Source: Oscillospiraceae bacterium
GTDB lineage: Bacteria; Bacillota; Clostridia; Oscillospirales; Oscillospiraceae
DNA length: 42,553 nt
Assembly: GCA_017541995.1 (NCBI GenBank)
Contig: JAFXYD010000114.1
Location: 1 to 42,553, forward strand
Direction: 5' to 3'
Of this stretch, positions 1-9,155 are shown piece by piece; the stretch's first letter is position 1, and every line of letters begins with the position of its first letter. Below the pieces are notes generated by a model. It worked only from the letters and a program-made list of their open reading frames with translations, did no database searches and had not been told where the DNA came from. The translations under genes were made by a program, and so were the position numbers.

Positions 1-1
1 C

Positions 2-76
2 CACTGCGAAATCATTAATATGACAGGAAACAGCTACAGACTTGAGCACCACGAATCCATTACAGGCTCTACCTGA
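2..76 (+). CDS. istB: IstB-like ATPase, C-terminal fragment (IS21 family)
   Basis: The frame is open from the window edge to a TGA and encodes 24 residues ending in a stretch containing MTGNSYRL. This resembles the extreme C-terminus of IS21-family IstB helper ATPases, which bind ATP and assist the IstA transposase. The gene body lies off the left edge. The terminal repeats immediately downstream support the IS21 reading. Only the last 24 codons are visible, so the family call rests on a short match from memory. Confidence 0.5.
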   Translation, partial: HCEIINMTGNSYRLEHHESITGST

Positions 77-93
77 TTTGGTGCTCAGAAAAA

Positions 94-141
94 CTGTACA
101 TTTCCTGGCGAAAATCTGTACATTTTACTTGACTGCTTACA
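94..141 (+). mobile_element. Right terminus of an IS21-like element
   Basis: Two copies of CTGTACATTT lie at 94-103 and 116-125, 22 bp apart, directly downstream of the istB-like stop codon. IS21-family ends carry several such internal direct repeats and finish in CA; a candidate outer end is the CA at 140-141 (TGCTTACA). The exact boundary and the target duplication cannot be set without the left end. Confidence 0.45.
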
Positions 142-227
142 ATTACACATATTTGTGTAAAAGTATTGATTTTTATCAGTATCGTTAAATCCTATTCCAA
201 GCTTTTCTCTATAATCCAGCCAGTCCA

Positions 228-3098
228 TTATACCCTCCCAAAAAAGTCACTTATCTTCCGTTGTGTTATTTCTATCCGTTCATGATTTGACAGCGAATCC
301 GGCAGATAAAGGAATTCAAAACGTTCATAGCAGAAACGGGCATTGTTTTGATTAACAAAGGTTTCTTCCATAAATTGTCGCTTATGCGCAAAATCCTTTT
401 CAAAGCCTGCGCCTTTTGTCTCAATGATAATTGCTTTATGAATTTTCCCTTCCTTGCGTTGAATCAGTAGGAAGTCAGGGGTGTACATGCCGATGTAGTC
501 CCAGCGGTTTCCGTGCTGATGATAGCATTTGATTTTGAATTCCGTCATAGCCCGGTCGCCGTTGTAATACAGCTCCAAACCAAGGCTCTGCATTTCCGGG
601 AGAGCAAGAACTTCCTTCATAAACAGCCGCTCGAAACAGCTGTCCGTGTGATAGGGCAGATAATGGAAGGAATGGTCTTTCTGCGGGTGGCTCCCGGTTG
701 AACGTCGAAGCATGTCAGCAATGTCGCTTCTTCCGGCTACAATTGCCATATCAAGGAGCTGCCGATCTTGTTTGCTAAGTTTCAGCTTCCCAGCGTCATC
801 CTGCATGATCCGCTCGACGGCAGTCTGTTCTGGATAGTAAGCCTCCGGGTGATCCGTAGAAACGGTGGGTGTGAAGTTCGCAATATTCAAAAGACTTGCT
901 TCCTGGGGAATAAGCTCTTGCTTTGTCTCAAAACTGCGATTGTCGCAGAAGGCCTTGCGGATATTCGCGTTCACAGCGGGGACGGAGAAGCGGGAGCTGA
1001 AATAACGGCTTCCATTCTTCTCATAGGTAATCGCCGCAAAAACCTGACGCAGCGCGGCTTCATACTTCCGCAGCTCGGAAATCGGTAGGTGGCCGAAGCT
1101 GCCTTTTGAGATTGCGGACAGCCATTCCATATAGGAGGCGTGCACCGTGCCGCGCTCGTCATTATCAGCATCGATGGACAGCGTTTCCATTGAGAAGTCC
1201 GTGGTACGTACAAGCCCTGCATGACTGTCTGCCCCCTGCGCAGCCTTGGGTATGAAGGCTTCGGGATTAGCAGGTTCCGTAATCAGTGTTTCGTAGCTGA
1301 CTTTGAGCTGATAGAAGTCCACCTTTGGCAGCTTCAGATAGGCTGTCCGGTCATAGCGGTTCAGCGTGACCTTCTTTACGTCGCCGCCCTGGGAGAACTC
1401 TTTAAGGGAGATGTGCTGCTGCTTTTGCAGCTCGTCGTTCAGCTTCCCCGCATTGGTATCGTTCAGATAGATCAACGCCGTTTCCGGTGCGTTCTTGTCG
1501 ATCTGACGCAGACAGCGGCAGGAGGTTTGTAGAACCGCGTTTTTGGGACTGTCTCCCTCCTGTGACAAGATAATTCCGGTCAGGCTGCGGCAATCCCAGC
1601 CTTCCCTGCCGATGTTTGCCAGAAGTACGATTCGTACATCAGAAATTGATTTATCCATCGTGTCAAACCGTAATTGACTGTCCGCCGGTGGAGTATATTG
1701 TTTTTCGCCTTTTTTGGTTGATTTACGATAAAACTTCAGAATGCATCTCTCCGGAAGACCGTATTCCGCTACTACACGAGCTACGAGTGGATATGCTATT
1801 TCCTCCAATTTGGGAATTCTGTTGCAGTAGATACCAAGTTTTGCGGTCAAGCCGCCGGGATAAACCGTATCACGGTACATATCCAAGAATTCCCTAACAC
1901 CTTTCTCTATGATGCGAGTGCTGTCCGGCAACTCTGCAATCTTCACTATGGGGCGTTTCAGGAAGTTCCCGATACCGCTAATAAGCGGGTAATAATAGAC
2001 GATATTGGCGATTTCCTGCGTGGACACAGATAGTTTTTCTACGACCTGGACCTTGTTCGCGCTTTCTACATAAGGCGTCCCGGAAAAGCCAAGGACGGAA
2101 TTCACATTCCCGGTCTCGGTCCAATGATTGACCACGGCCCGCAGCTTCTTTTCGTCCGTCGCTGCGTGATGTACTTCATCAATGAATATGGACAAGCGAG
2201 GCAGTTTACCGATCAACCCCCGCAGTTCGTTTTCCAGCCGTGCCTCGTCACTGTCAAATCCGTCAAGCGCAACCGTACCATCTGTTTCTTTCACATAGTT
2301 TAGAATAACTTTTTCCGCGTTTGTCACGGCAACAAGCCCGAAGAGTTTAGAATATGGCTGGTGATTGGCAATTTTCTGAACATTCGGGTTTTTTGTTTTA
2401 TTTGAGCCTTTTGAGGATTTTGCCTCGTCAAGGACTTCGAAAATCAGGGATCGCTTTAGTCCCGTAGCCGCGGGCTCTGGGATCACCCAAGAGGGGTCAA
2501 AACGCTGGATCGTCCGCAGGCTGGGAACAACAGAGGATTTCAGTCCCGAGGGAGCGAATATCATAAAGTTGTGGGAAAAGGTAGGGTTGCCTGGCTCGTT
2601 CTGAGCGAAATATAAGTCCAGGTATATGAAAGCGGCCATGAGGTAGGTCTTGCCTGCGCCCATGGGAAGGCTGAAAAGGTAGTCCGTATAGGTGACGTTG
2701 TTGAACAGCCTGCGGAAAACGTTGTTGTAATCTATTCTCTCTGGGTTCTGCCGGATGGCCTTTTCAAGCTCCGGAGCGGTCTGCTCTTGCAGGTCATTCT
2801 TTGTCTGCGCGTACTCGAACAGCGCTGCCGCTGCAGGATGGGATTGCAGATAAGTCCGGGTACTGCTGGACAGTTCTGCCGCGTCAAGGTCCAGGGTGTT
2901 GAAAACGCCCTGCGAAAACAGCCGATGCAACGGCTGACAGCCACAGGCGATTTTCAGATAAAGATAGGTTTTGATGGCCTCGATCTGAGCATCCCGAAGC
3001 TGCCCTTTGCGCTCCATATAGGAGATCAGTTCATTTACGGTACATTCTCCGGAAGCATACCACTGATCCCGTTTTTTCTCGATCATTCGGTAGAACAT
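228..3098 (-). CDS. DEAD/DEAH helicase-nuclease, type III restriction Res-like
   Basis: A 956-residue protein with an SF2 helicase core. Walker A (MGAGKT) is near residue 145, the Walker B box DEVHH near 310, the motif III-like FSGTP near 330, and the motif V/VI region (GREGWDC, then QTSCRCLRQ) near 500. The C-terminus carries PDFLL and IIIETKG near residues 870-890, matching a PD-(D/E)XK nuclease core. This layout is that of type III restriction Res subunits, which translocate on DNA and cut it. No Mod methyltransferase is adjacent on the visible side, so it is either an orphan, or its partner lies beyond the IS element, or it is a stand-alone defence helicase. The start is supported by GAGGT about 9 nt upstream. 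Base composition is more AT-rich than the core, and it sits between an IS end and a tRNA scar, consistent with acquisition by transfer. Confidence 0.8.
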   Translation of the reverse strand: MFYRMIEKKRDQWYASGECTVNELISYMERKGQLRDAQIEAIKTYLYLKIACGCQPLHRLFSQGVFNTLDLDAAELSSSTRTYLQSHPAAAALFEYAQTKNDLQEQTAPELEKAIRQNPERIDYNNVFRRLFNNVTYTDYLFSLPMGAGKTYLMAAFIYLDLYFAQNEPGNPTFSHNFMIFAPSGLKSSVVPSLRTIQRFDPSWVIPEPAATGLKRSLIFEVLDEAKSSKGSNKTKNPNVQKIANHQPYSKLFGLVAVTNAEKVILNYVKETDGTVALDGFDSDEARLENELRGLIGKLPRLSIFIDEVHHAATDEKKLRAVVNHWTETGNVNSVLGFSGTPYVESANKVQVVEKLSVSTQEIANIVYYYPLISGIGNFLKRPIVKIAELPDSTRIIEKGVREFLDMYRDTVYPGGLTAKLGIYCNRIPKLEEIAYPLVARVVAEYGLPERCILKFYRKSTKKGEKQYTPPADSQLRFDTMDKSISDVRIVLLANIGREGWDCRSLTGIILSQEGDSPKNAVLQTSCRCLRQIDKNAPETALIYLNDTNAGKLNDELQKQQHISLKEFSQGGDVKKVTLNRYDRTAYLKLPKVDFYQLKVSYETLITEPANPEAFIPKAAQGADSHAGLVRTTDFSMETLSIDADNDERGTVHASYMEWLSAISKGSFGHLPISELRKYEAALRQVFAAITYEKNGSRYFSSRFSVPAVNANIRKAFCDNRSFETKQELIPQEASLLNIANFTPTVSTDHPEAYYPEQTAVERIMQDDAGKLKLSKQDRQLLDMAIVAGRSDIADMLRRSTGSHPQKDHSFHYLPYHTDSCFERLFMKEVLALPEMQSLGLELYYNGDRAMTEFKIKCYHQHGNRWDYIGMYTPDFLLIQRKEGKIHKAIIIETKGAGFEKDFAHKRQFMEETFVNQNNARFCYERFEFLYLPDSLSNHERIEITQRKISDFFGRV

Positions 3099-3117
3099 AG
3101 CAATACCTCTTTTGGAG

Positions 3118-3147
3118 CTTATAATTTCCCAAAAATAAATATATCAA
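3118..3147 (-). promoter_or_regulatory. Candidate sigma-A promoter for the Res-like gene
   Basis: On the minus strand, TTGATA (3142-3147) is followed after 18 bp by TATAAG (3118-3123). The -10 ends about 20 nt before the start codon at 3098, leaving a short leader that holds the ribosome binding site. Confidence 0.45.
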
Positions 3148-3841
3148 AAAATGGGAAGATTTGCAACTGAATTTATCAGTTGTTCGAAATCATATCATAA
3201 TGCTTAGGGATGAATAGAATGCCCTTCTTTGTTACAGAGCCTTTGACGGCGGAAAAGGCCCAAAAAATTGAAGGAATTGTTCGGGTCAAGACCTGAGAAA
3301 GAAGGCTGTTTTTCCGACAACGGAGTGCCTGGTGGGTGGTTGCTTTACTCTGTGGGCTTCTGTTGGCTGGAAAGGCGAAACGGATTTTGCGAAAGAAAGA
3401 CTTCCCTTTTGGGGGAAGGTATGGTACAACAGAACGGCAGAAGGGAAAAACGCAGCCGGGAGGGCTGGGCTTCAGATGTTGGTTTGCTGGTCCACCGCTG
3501 CGGGTTCTCTTTGATTATTGCGGCGCAAATTCTGACTGCAAAATAATGGCGCACGATGTGCGCCGCTACAGAAGGTATTGGAATAAATACACGGTTTTTT
3601 CTCTCAAATATCGTTAATTGTAATGCAGGGCTGATTTTGCCGCTCGTTTTGAAACGGGCATCCGGAAATGGGTTACGGTTATTTTTGACCCACAACTTGA
3701 CCCACGAGGGGAAATTTGGGGGCGGAGACGAGACAGGCGGAGAGGATGAAGGCTTTTTCAGGCTCCGGACAAAGACCGGCAGAATGGCCTATAACGATTT
3801 GAAGATGCCGGAAATGGTGTTGTATCTTGTGAGTAGACTGA
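3148..3841. other. Gene-poor interval between Res-like gene and tRNA scar
   Basis: No convincing coding sequence is seen. Several open frames of 60-150 codons exist on both strands, but they overlap each other, lack good ribosome binding sites and resemble nothing I recognise. The only clear structure is a perfect palindrome at 3548-3564 (GGCGCAC, 3-nt loop, GTGCGCC). The interval ends at the tRNA-Thr remnant, so it is probably the distal non-coding end of an integrated element. Confidence 0.5.
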
Positions 3842-3886
3842 TTGGTAAGGATGAGGTCCCCGGTTCAAATCCGGGTAACAGCTCCA
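3842..3886 (+). pseudogene. 3' fragment of tRNA-Thr(GGU), probable attR scar
   Basis: The sequence reads as a tRNA from the anticodon loop to CCA: loop TTGGTAA (anticodon GGT), the 3' stem half GGATG, the T arm CCCGG-TTCAAAT-CCGGG, acceptor 3' half TAACAGC, discriminator T and CCA. The 5' half is missing: the base before the loop should continue the stem as CATCC but reads GACTGA, and no GCTGTTA acceptor strand is found upstream. A tRNA 3' part retained next to its own terminator is the standard distal end (attR) of an element integrated into a tRNA gene. The intact tRNA and integrase should then lie to the left, outside the window. Confidence 0.7.
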
Positions 3887-3887
3887 A

Positions 3888-3930
3888 AAATCGCGCGTTT
3901 TCGAGAGAAAACGCGCGATTTCTTCGTTTT
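3888..3930 (+). terminator. Intrinsic terminator after tRNA-Thr remnant
   Basis: A perfect 14-bp stem (AAATCGCGCGTTTT against AAAACGCGCGATTT, loop CGAGAG) is followed by CTTCGTTTTTT. It is presumably the native tRNA-Thr terminator left next to the scar. Confidence 0.8.
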
Positions 3931-3988
3931 TTCCTGATTGCTTGTACGACAATAGATTGTATATTTTTGATTGATCGCAATTCCTTTG

Positions 3989-4017
3989 TTGAAAAAAAGC
4001 CCTCGGTATGGTAAAAT
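3989..4017 (+). promoter_or_regulatory. Sigma-A promoter for the Na/Pi cotransporter
   Basis: TTGAAA (3989-3994), a 17-bp spacer and TAAAAT (4012-4017) lie about 80 bp upstream of the start codon at 4100. Confidence 0.6.
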
Positions 4018-4099
4018 GTGAAAAACCATTTTATCCCACAGGTTTTGAAGGGTTTTTGAGTTCGGATATTCCTTTATTCTGACAGGAAGGCAAGCAGCT

Positions 4100-5920
4100 A
4101 TGGATATTTTCCAGATTATTTCCCTCTTGGGCGGCTTGGCCATGTTCCTTTACGGAATGCGGCTCATGGGAGATTCCCTGAAAGAAAACTCCTCCGGCAC
4201 GCTGAAGCGGGTCATGGGCAAGGTCACCAACAACGCGGTGAAGGCTTTTTTCCTGGGCGTGCTGGTAACCGCCTTGATTCAGTCCTCCACCGCCACCATT
4301 GTGATTACCGCAGGCCTGGTCAGCGCCGGAATTCTGACCCTGCGCCAGTCTCTCGGCATTATTGTCGGCGCGAACGTGGGTACCACCGTCACCGGCCAGA
4401 TCATCCGCCTGCTGGACATTGACGCCTCCGGGACCTCGTTTCTGCGCTTTTTACAGCCCTCCACCCTGGCGCCCCTGGCCTTGATCCTCGGCATCATTCT
4501 GATTATGGGCAGCTTCTTCAAAAACGCCAGATCCGTGGGCAATATTGCCATCGGCTTCGGGATTTTGTTTTCCGGCTTATTGAATATGACCGGAGCTGTC
4601 AATTCCCTGCAGGAGTCCGGCGTCTTTGAGGGCCTGTTTGCCAGGCTGGGGGACAATCCCTTTTTCGGCTATCTCACCGGCGCTGGCGTGGCCTTCGTGC
4701 TGCAAAGCTCCTCCGCCACCATTGGGATCCTGCAGGCGTTTTCCGCCACGGGACTGCTCAGCTTCAAATCCATCTATGCCGTCATTGTGGGAATCTATCT
4801 CGGAGACTGCGTCACCACCGCCATCGTCTGCTCCATCGGGGCCAAGCCGGAAGCGCGGCGGGTCGGTTTCATCAACATTCTGTATAATCTATGCAAATCC
4901 GCACTGGTGCTTGCTGTCGTAACCATCGTCCATTCCTTGGGCCTTCTGGACGGTCTGTGGGATCAAACGGTCAATTCCGGCATCATCGCCAACACCAATT
5001 CCATCTTTAATCTGTGCTGCGCCCTGGCCCTGCTGCCCATGCTCAAGCTTTTTGAAGGGCTCAGCTGCCGGATCATCCGGGATCGGGCCGGCAAGGAAAC
5101 CCGATTCACAGCCGCCGCCGACGCGCTGAACCCCGTCTTCTACGACACGCCGGCACTGGCGTTTCACAGCAGCTATCAGCTGCTGCTTACCGTTTTTGAA
5201 AGCGCCCGAAGCAATATCGCCCGAGCCTTTCAGCTGTTGAAGCAATACGATCCGAATTTGCACAAGCAGGTTCTGGCTGACGAGGATGAAATCGATCATC
5301 TCACGGACAAGGTCAGCAAATACCTTGTGGGCTTCCTGCCCCATTTGCAGAACGAGGATCACGTCGCCATCATGGATCAGTACTACAAGGTCACTTCGGA
5401 GTTTGAACGTCTCGGAGACCACGCGGTCAATATCGCGGAGCACGCGGCCGCGCTGCATCGCAGCAACACTGCCCTTTCCGCCTCGGCCCTGGCGGAGCTG
5501 AAGGTGCTGGAGCAGGCGATTGAGAATATCCTGAACGAATCCGATCTGGCCTTCCGCAAGCGGGACGTGGAAGCGGCCCGAAGGATTCAGCCCCTGACCC
5601 AGGTAATCAAGGAGCTGACCTCCCTGCTGAAGCGAAATCACCTGAAGCGCATGAGCACCGGGGAGTGCAATATCTTTGCCGACGCCGCCTACACCGATCT
5701 GATGATCGAGTTTCAAAGGATCGGAGACGTTTGCTCCAACGTGGGCATCGCCACCATTATTCGGGTACATCCGGAGCTGGCGGACCATGAGCACTTTTAT
5801 TTTGACCGTCTGCTTGACGGCGGCGACGAGGCCTTTGACGCCGCCTACCGTCAGAAGCGTCGCTATTATTTTGAGCTTCTGAACAGCTTACCCGAAAGCA
5901 AACCCCAGGAAGCCCAATGA
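4100..5920 (+). CDS. Na+/phosphate cotransporter with PhoU-like C-terminal domain
   Basis: A 606-residue protein of the Na/Pi cotransporter II (NptA/YjbB) family. The N-terminal half has about eight to nine hydrophobic segments and the two family signature repeats, QSSTATIV near residue 61 and QSSSATIG near 201, plus GANVGTTVTG after the first. These QSS repeats form the Na+/phosphate path in the family. The C-terminal third (roughly residues 350-580) is soluble and helical, with the repeated E/D-rich pattern of PhoU domains (EIDHLTDKVSKYL; FERLGDHAVNIAEHA; FQRIGDVCSNVG), which bind metal clusters and probably gate or sense phosphate. It acts in the cytoplasmic membrane. It appears monocistronic, with its own promoter and an AGGAAGG ribosome binding site about 11 nt before the ATG. 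Confidence 0.92.
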   Translation: MDIFQIISLLGGLAMFLYGMRLMGDSLKENSSGTLKRVMGKVTNNAVKAFFLGVLVTALIQSSTATIVITAGLVSAGILTLRQSLGIIVGANVGTTVTGQIIRLLDIDASGTSFLRFLQPSTLAPLALILGIILIMGSFFKNARSVGNIAIGFGILFSGLLNMTGAVNSLQESGVFEGLFARLGDNPFFGYLTGAGVAFVLQSSSATIGILQAFSATGLLSFKSIYAVIVGIYLGDCVTTAIVCSIGAKPEARRVGFINILYNLCKSALVLAVVTIVHSLGLLDGLWDQTVNSGIIANTNSIFNLCCALALLPMLKLFEGLSCRIIRDRAGKETRFTAAADALNPVFYDTPALAFHSSYQLLLTVFESARSNIARAFQLLKQYDPNLHKQVLADEDEIDHLTDKVSKYLVGFLPHLQNEDHVAIMDQYYKVTSEFERLGDHAVNIAEHAAALHRSNTALSASALAELKVLEQAIENILNESDLAFRKRDVEAARRIQPLTQVIKELTSLLKRNHLKRMSTGECNIFADAAYTDLMIEFQRIGDVCSNVGIATIIRVHPELADHEHFYFDRLLDGGDEAFDAAYRQKRRYYFELLNSLPESKPQEAQ

Positions 5921-6079
5921 CAGACAGGGCCGACCCGGGCCTTGATCCCTGCGGGCAATTGTATGAAAACTCAGCCGCCGGCTTCTGCCGCGGCTGTGGC
6001 AAACCGGCGCGGAGATGTCCCCGGCCCATGGCGGCCGCCAGAAACGGGGGGCAAATATCTTTCTTCGGGAGTGTATATC

Positions 6080-6502
6080 ATGACGTTCGATTCCAATTGT
6101 TCCTACTGCGCGGAGGGGAAGCTGCTGGACGCCTTCGGCATCAAAATCGGAGAGCTGCCCATGTCCAAGGTCATTCTCTTCAAGGAGCAGAGCCACCGGG
6201 GCCGCTGCATTGTGGCCTGCAAGCGGCACGTGGACGACATTACCGATCTGACCAGGGAGGAGCGAATCCAGTTCATGGAGGACGTGAACCACGTGGCGGA
6301 GATCCTCCACGAGCTGTTCCGGCCCGACAAGCTCAACTTCGGCGCCTACGGCGACACCATGCACCACCTCCACGTCCATCTGGTGCCCAAGTACCGGGAC
6401 GGCTTCGAGTGGGGCGGCGTGTTTCAGATGAATCCCCACGCCCTGGAGCTGGATCAGGCCGGATACGACGAGCTGATCCGCATGATCCGGGAAAAGCTCT
6501 GA
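6080..6502 (+). CDS. HIT-family nucleotide hydrolase
   Basis: A 140-residue protein carrying the histidine-triad motif HHLHVHLVP near residues 94-102; the central His is the catalytic nucleophile in HIT hydrolases, which split AMP from adenylated or phosphoramidate substrates or cleave dinucleoside polyphosphates. The N-terminus SNCSYCAEG has a CxxC pair, common in bacterial HIT proteins that bind zinc. The ATG at 6080 is chosen because GGGAG lies 7 nt upstream and because the longer open frame upstream has no ribosome binding site and low-complexity content. It stands alone between the phosphate transporter and a lipoprotein gene. The specific substrate cannot be read from sequence. The 159 bp upstream hold no clear promoter. 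Confidence 0.9.
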   Translation: MTFDSNCSYCAEGKLLDAFGIKIGELPMSKVILFKEQSHRGRCIVACKRHVDDITDLTREERIQFMEDVNHVAEILHELFRPDKLNFGAYGDTMHHLHVHLVPKYRDGFEWGGVFQMNPHALELDQAGYDELIRMIREKL

Positions 6503-6685
6503 TCGCACCAGGTTTGCGTTTTCTGAGCATTATATCTCATCTTTTTGCAACGTTTTTGCCCGTTCCTGTGTTTATATAGCAGAAGGGATTCCTGGCGCAA
6601 GCCCGCGCTTGCGTCAAGGACCCGGGAAGCCGGTGCTTTTTTCCGGCATTTGCTTCCAATTATAAACAGGAAGGAGCTGTTTTGG

Positions 6686-9085
6686 ATGAAACAACGTGTT
6701 CTTGCGATCCTCATGGTTCTGACGCTTCTGGGCCTTGTGGGCTGTTCTGCCCAAAGCCCGGTCCAGGCTGCCTCCGCTTCGAGTTTTGACGCTGACATGT
6801 CGTCTCCGGAAAGTATTCCCGCGCCGGAATCCGGGATTCTCAACCCGGAGGGCTCGGAAGCTTTGTCGAGCGACGGTTCCAATTCAGACCCGGTTCTTCC
6901 GGAGCACACTGAGGCCGCGTATCAACCCAGCGGAAATCAACTGCTGAAGGGCAAGCAATTTGGCACGGATCAGGATTATACCTCCCTGTATGAGCAGTTT
7001 GGTCGGCAGGTAAGCATTGCCGACGTGGAGGAAAACGAGGACGGTCTTGCCGTGCTCAGGGCGCCCGACGGCAAGCGCTATGAGCTGGGCTTGGACTTCC
7101 TCAGCATGGCTATGGTCTTCAATACCGACCCAGCGGGCTCTGCCTACCGCTCTGCGGATGAGGTCTACGCCGCCTGGTGGCGGTATTATCTCACCCGCTG
7201 GAACCGGCTGCTGCCTGAAATTCCCTTGTACTGCCACGAATATTACGATATTTGCAGCGCGCAGATTCGAGGCATGACGGAGTACCCCACAAATCCCTGG
7301 TGGGGGCCTTCCAAGGCCCTGCTGGACTGGTCCTCCGACAAGGCGGACAATTCTCTGATTCTGGGCGTTGAAAACGAATTGCAGGGCACCTTCCGCTTCC
7401 GGGATCCCCTCCGGAACTCCGGTTCAAACGTGGATCCGGATATCTACTCGCTGATTACGGGGCTTGAAACTGCCGTCACAGATCGGGAAGGGCGCTGGAT
7501 CGTCAATCCCACGGCAGTACAGTCCTATGAACAGCAGGTAAACGAGGACGGTACGACCACCTTCTTCTTCACGATCTATGACGATCTGCGCTTCTCCGAC
7601 GGGAGCCCTGTCACCGCAAAGAATTATCTCTATACCCCTATGGTTTTCTCCAGCTCCGTCGTCAAGCTGGCAGGACAAAAGTGGTCGAGGCCTCTGTATT
7701 CCGTTGCGGGTTGCGAGGCTTTTACCAACTATACCGGCCCCTATGACGTTCCAGGCGAGACCTCCCCGGTTTTCTCCGGGCTCCGGCTGCTGGGGGATTA
7801 CAGCTTCTCTCTCACCCTGAAGGCAGACTACGTTCCCTATTTCTTCCGGCTGTACCAGCTTACCCTGGCTCCGGTTCATCGCACTCTTTGGCTGGAAACG
7901 GCAGATATTGCCGACGACGGGGCGGGCTGTTATCTGACCGGGGATTTTTACGAAAACGCCCAGGCAAACAGCGCGTACATTGAGGCGGCCGCCCTGGGCG
8001 CCGCTCCCTCCGTCCCTTGCGCCGGTCCTTACGCCATAGAGAGCTGGGACGAGAAGGCCGGAACCGTCACGCTGCGGCGCAACCCGTACTTCAAGGGAGA
8101 CTACGCGGGCACGCAGCCGAGCATCGAAACCGTGATTGTGCAAAAGGTGGAGCAGGACACTCTGCTGGAGGATCTGAAGACCGGGCGAGTGGATTTTATT
8201 TCCGGAATCCCCTCCAGTCTGACCGTGGCTGCCCCCAAAAACGACGTCTTCCATACGCTGTTCCCAGGATCCGGCAAATTCAAAACCGTCAATGCCGCTG
8301 CGGATGCCCTGGCCTTTGTGGACGCCTCCGAGGGCGCCTTCTATGCCAGCGGCTATCTGCGGGCAGGCTATGGGAAGCTGGCCTTCCGGAACGACTTCGG
8401 ACCGGTTCAGTTCCCGGAGGTGCGGCAGGCCATTGCCCTGTGCATGGATCGCCCGGTCTTCTCTGAGACGATGACCGGCGGTCTCGGCAGCCTGGTGGAC
8501 GCGCCCTACGCCGTCGGATCCTGGTTGTACAAGGAGGCGGCAAAGCAGGGCATGAAGCTGGAATCCTATGCCCAATCCCTTGAGCGGGCTGTGGCGCTGC
8601 TGGAGGACGGCGGCTGGATCTATGACAAGGACGGCAAGCCCTACACCGAGGGCGTAAGATACAAAAAGATTCCCGCCGCTTACGCCACGGAGCTTGATGT
8701 CCGTTATAGCTCTCTGGATGGCAGCCTGGTCACCACCCGGGTGGGAGAGGATTATTATATGCCCCTGGTGTTGTGCTGGTTCGGCACAAAGGACGACGCC
8801 TTCTCCGCCCTGCTGGAGGAGCGTTTCGCGCAAAACGAGCTCCTCCTGTCCGCGGGCTTCCGGGTGGACGAATACCTGGGGGATTTTGCTCCGATGCTGG
8901 ATGAGCTGTATTGGCAGGGCGTATATGGAGGAGTCTTCACGCCCCGATACAACGTTTTCAACTTCTCCACGGGTTACAGCGATCCGGTCTTCGACTACAG
9001 CTTCAATCTGACCATAGATCCGAATCTCTACGACGACTACAGCGCCTATTACCTCAAGGATCCGGCGGATATCTGGTGGAATTGA
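6686..9085 (+). CDS. Peptide/oligopeptide ABC transporter substrate-binding lipoprotein (SBP family 5)
   Basis: A 799-residue protein starting with a lipoprotein signal peptide: MKQR, a hydrophobic run, then the lipobox LVGC at about residues 17-20. A Ser/Pro/Glu-rich linker follows. The body resembles OppA/DppA-like family-5 binding proteins, with FTIYDDLRFSDGSPVTAKNY near residues 295-315 and a ligand-cleft-like IETVIVQKV segment. It should sit on the outer face of the membrane and capture peptides or similar solutes. It is longer than typical OppA (about 540-600 residues), with extra sequence before the conserved FSDG region. No permease or ATPase gene is adjacent, so it must use components encoded elsewhere or act as a sensor. 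AAGGAG lies 9 nt before the chosen ATG. Confidence 0.85.
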   Translation: MKQRVLAILMVLTLLGLVGCSAQSPVQAASASSFDADMSSPESIPAPESGILNPEGSEALSSDGSNSDPVLPEHTEAAYQPSGNQLLKGKQFGTDQDYTSLYEQFGRQVSIADVEENEDGLAVLRAPDGKRYELGLDFLSMAMVFNTDPAGSAYRSADEVYAAWWRYYLTRWNRLLPEIPLYCHEYYDICSAQIRGMTEYPTNPWWGPSKALLDWSSDKADNSLILGVENELQGTFRFRDPLRNSGSNVDPDIYSLITGLETAVTDREGRWIVNPTAVQSYEQQVNEDGTTTFFFTIYDDLRFSDGSPVTAKNYLYTPMVFSSSVVKLAGQKWSRPLYSVAGCEAFTNYTGPYDVPGETSPVFSGLRLLGDYSFSLTLKADYVPYFFRLYQLTLAPVHRTLWLETADIADDGAGCYLTGDFYENAQANSAYIEAAALGAAPSVPCAGPYAIESWDEKAGTVTLRRNPYFKGDYAGTQPSIETVIVQKVEQDTLLEDLKTGRVDFISGIPSSLTVAAPKNDVFHTLFPGSGKFKTVNAAADALAFVDASEGAFYASGYLRAGYGKLAFRNDFGPVQFPEVRQAIALCMDRPVFSETMTGGLGSLVDAPYAVGSWLYKEAAKQGMKLESYAQSLERAVALLEDGGWIYDKDGKPYTEGVRYKKIPAAYATELDVRYSSLDGSLVTTRVGEDYYMPLVLCWFGTKDDAFSALLEERFAQNELLLSAGFRVDEYLGDFAPMLDELYWQGVYGGVFTPRYNVFNFSTGYSDPVFDYSFNLTIDPNLYDDYSAYYLKDPADIWWN

Positions 9086-9107
9086 ATGTGAGGCATTTTC
9101 ATATACG

Positions 9108-9147
9108 CGCAAGGGGCGGAGCCTTCCAAAAGGCTCCGCCCCTTGCG
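9108..9147. terminator. Bidirectional terminator hairpin
   Basis: A perfect 18-bp stem with a 4-nt loop lies between the convergent lipoprotein and pyruvate kinase genes (CGCAAGGGGCGGAGCCTT paired with its complement). There is no long T-run on either side, so termination would depend on the very stable stem. Confidence 0.6.
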
Positions 9148-9155
9148 TGCATGGT

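Noticed and set aside
3268-3617. Three overlapping plus-strand frames of 60-93 codons
   Set aside because: They overlap each other in different frames, have no convincing ribosome binding site and look like non-coding DNA.
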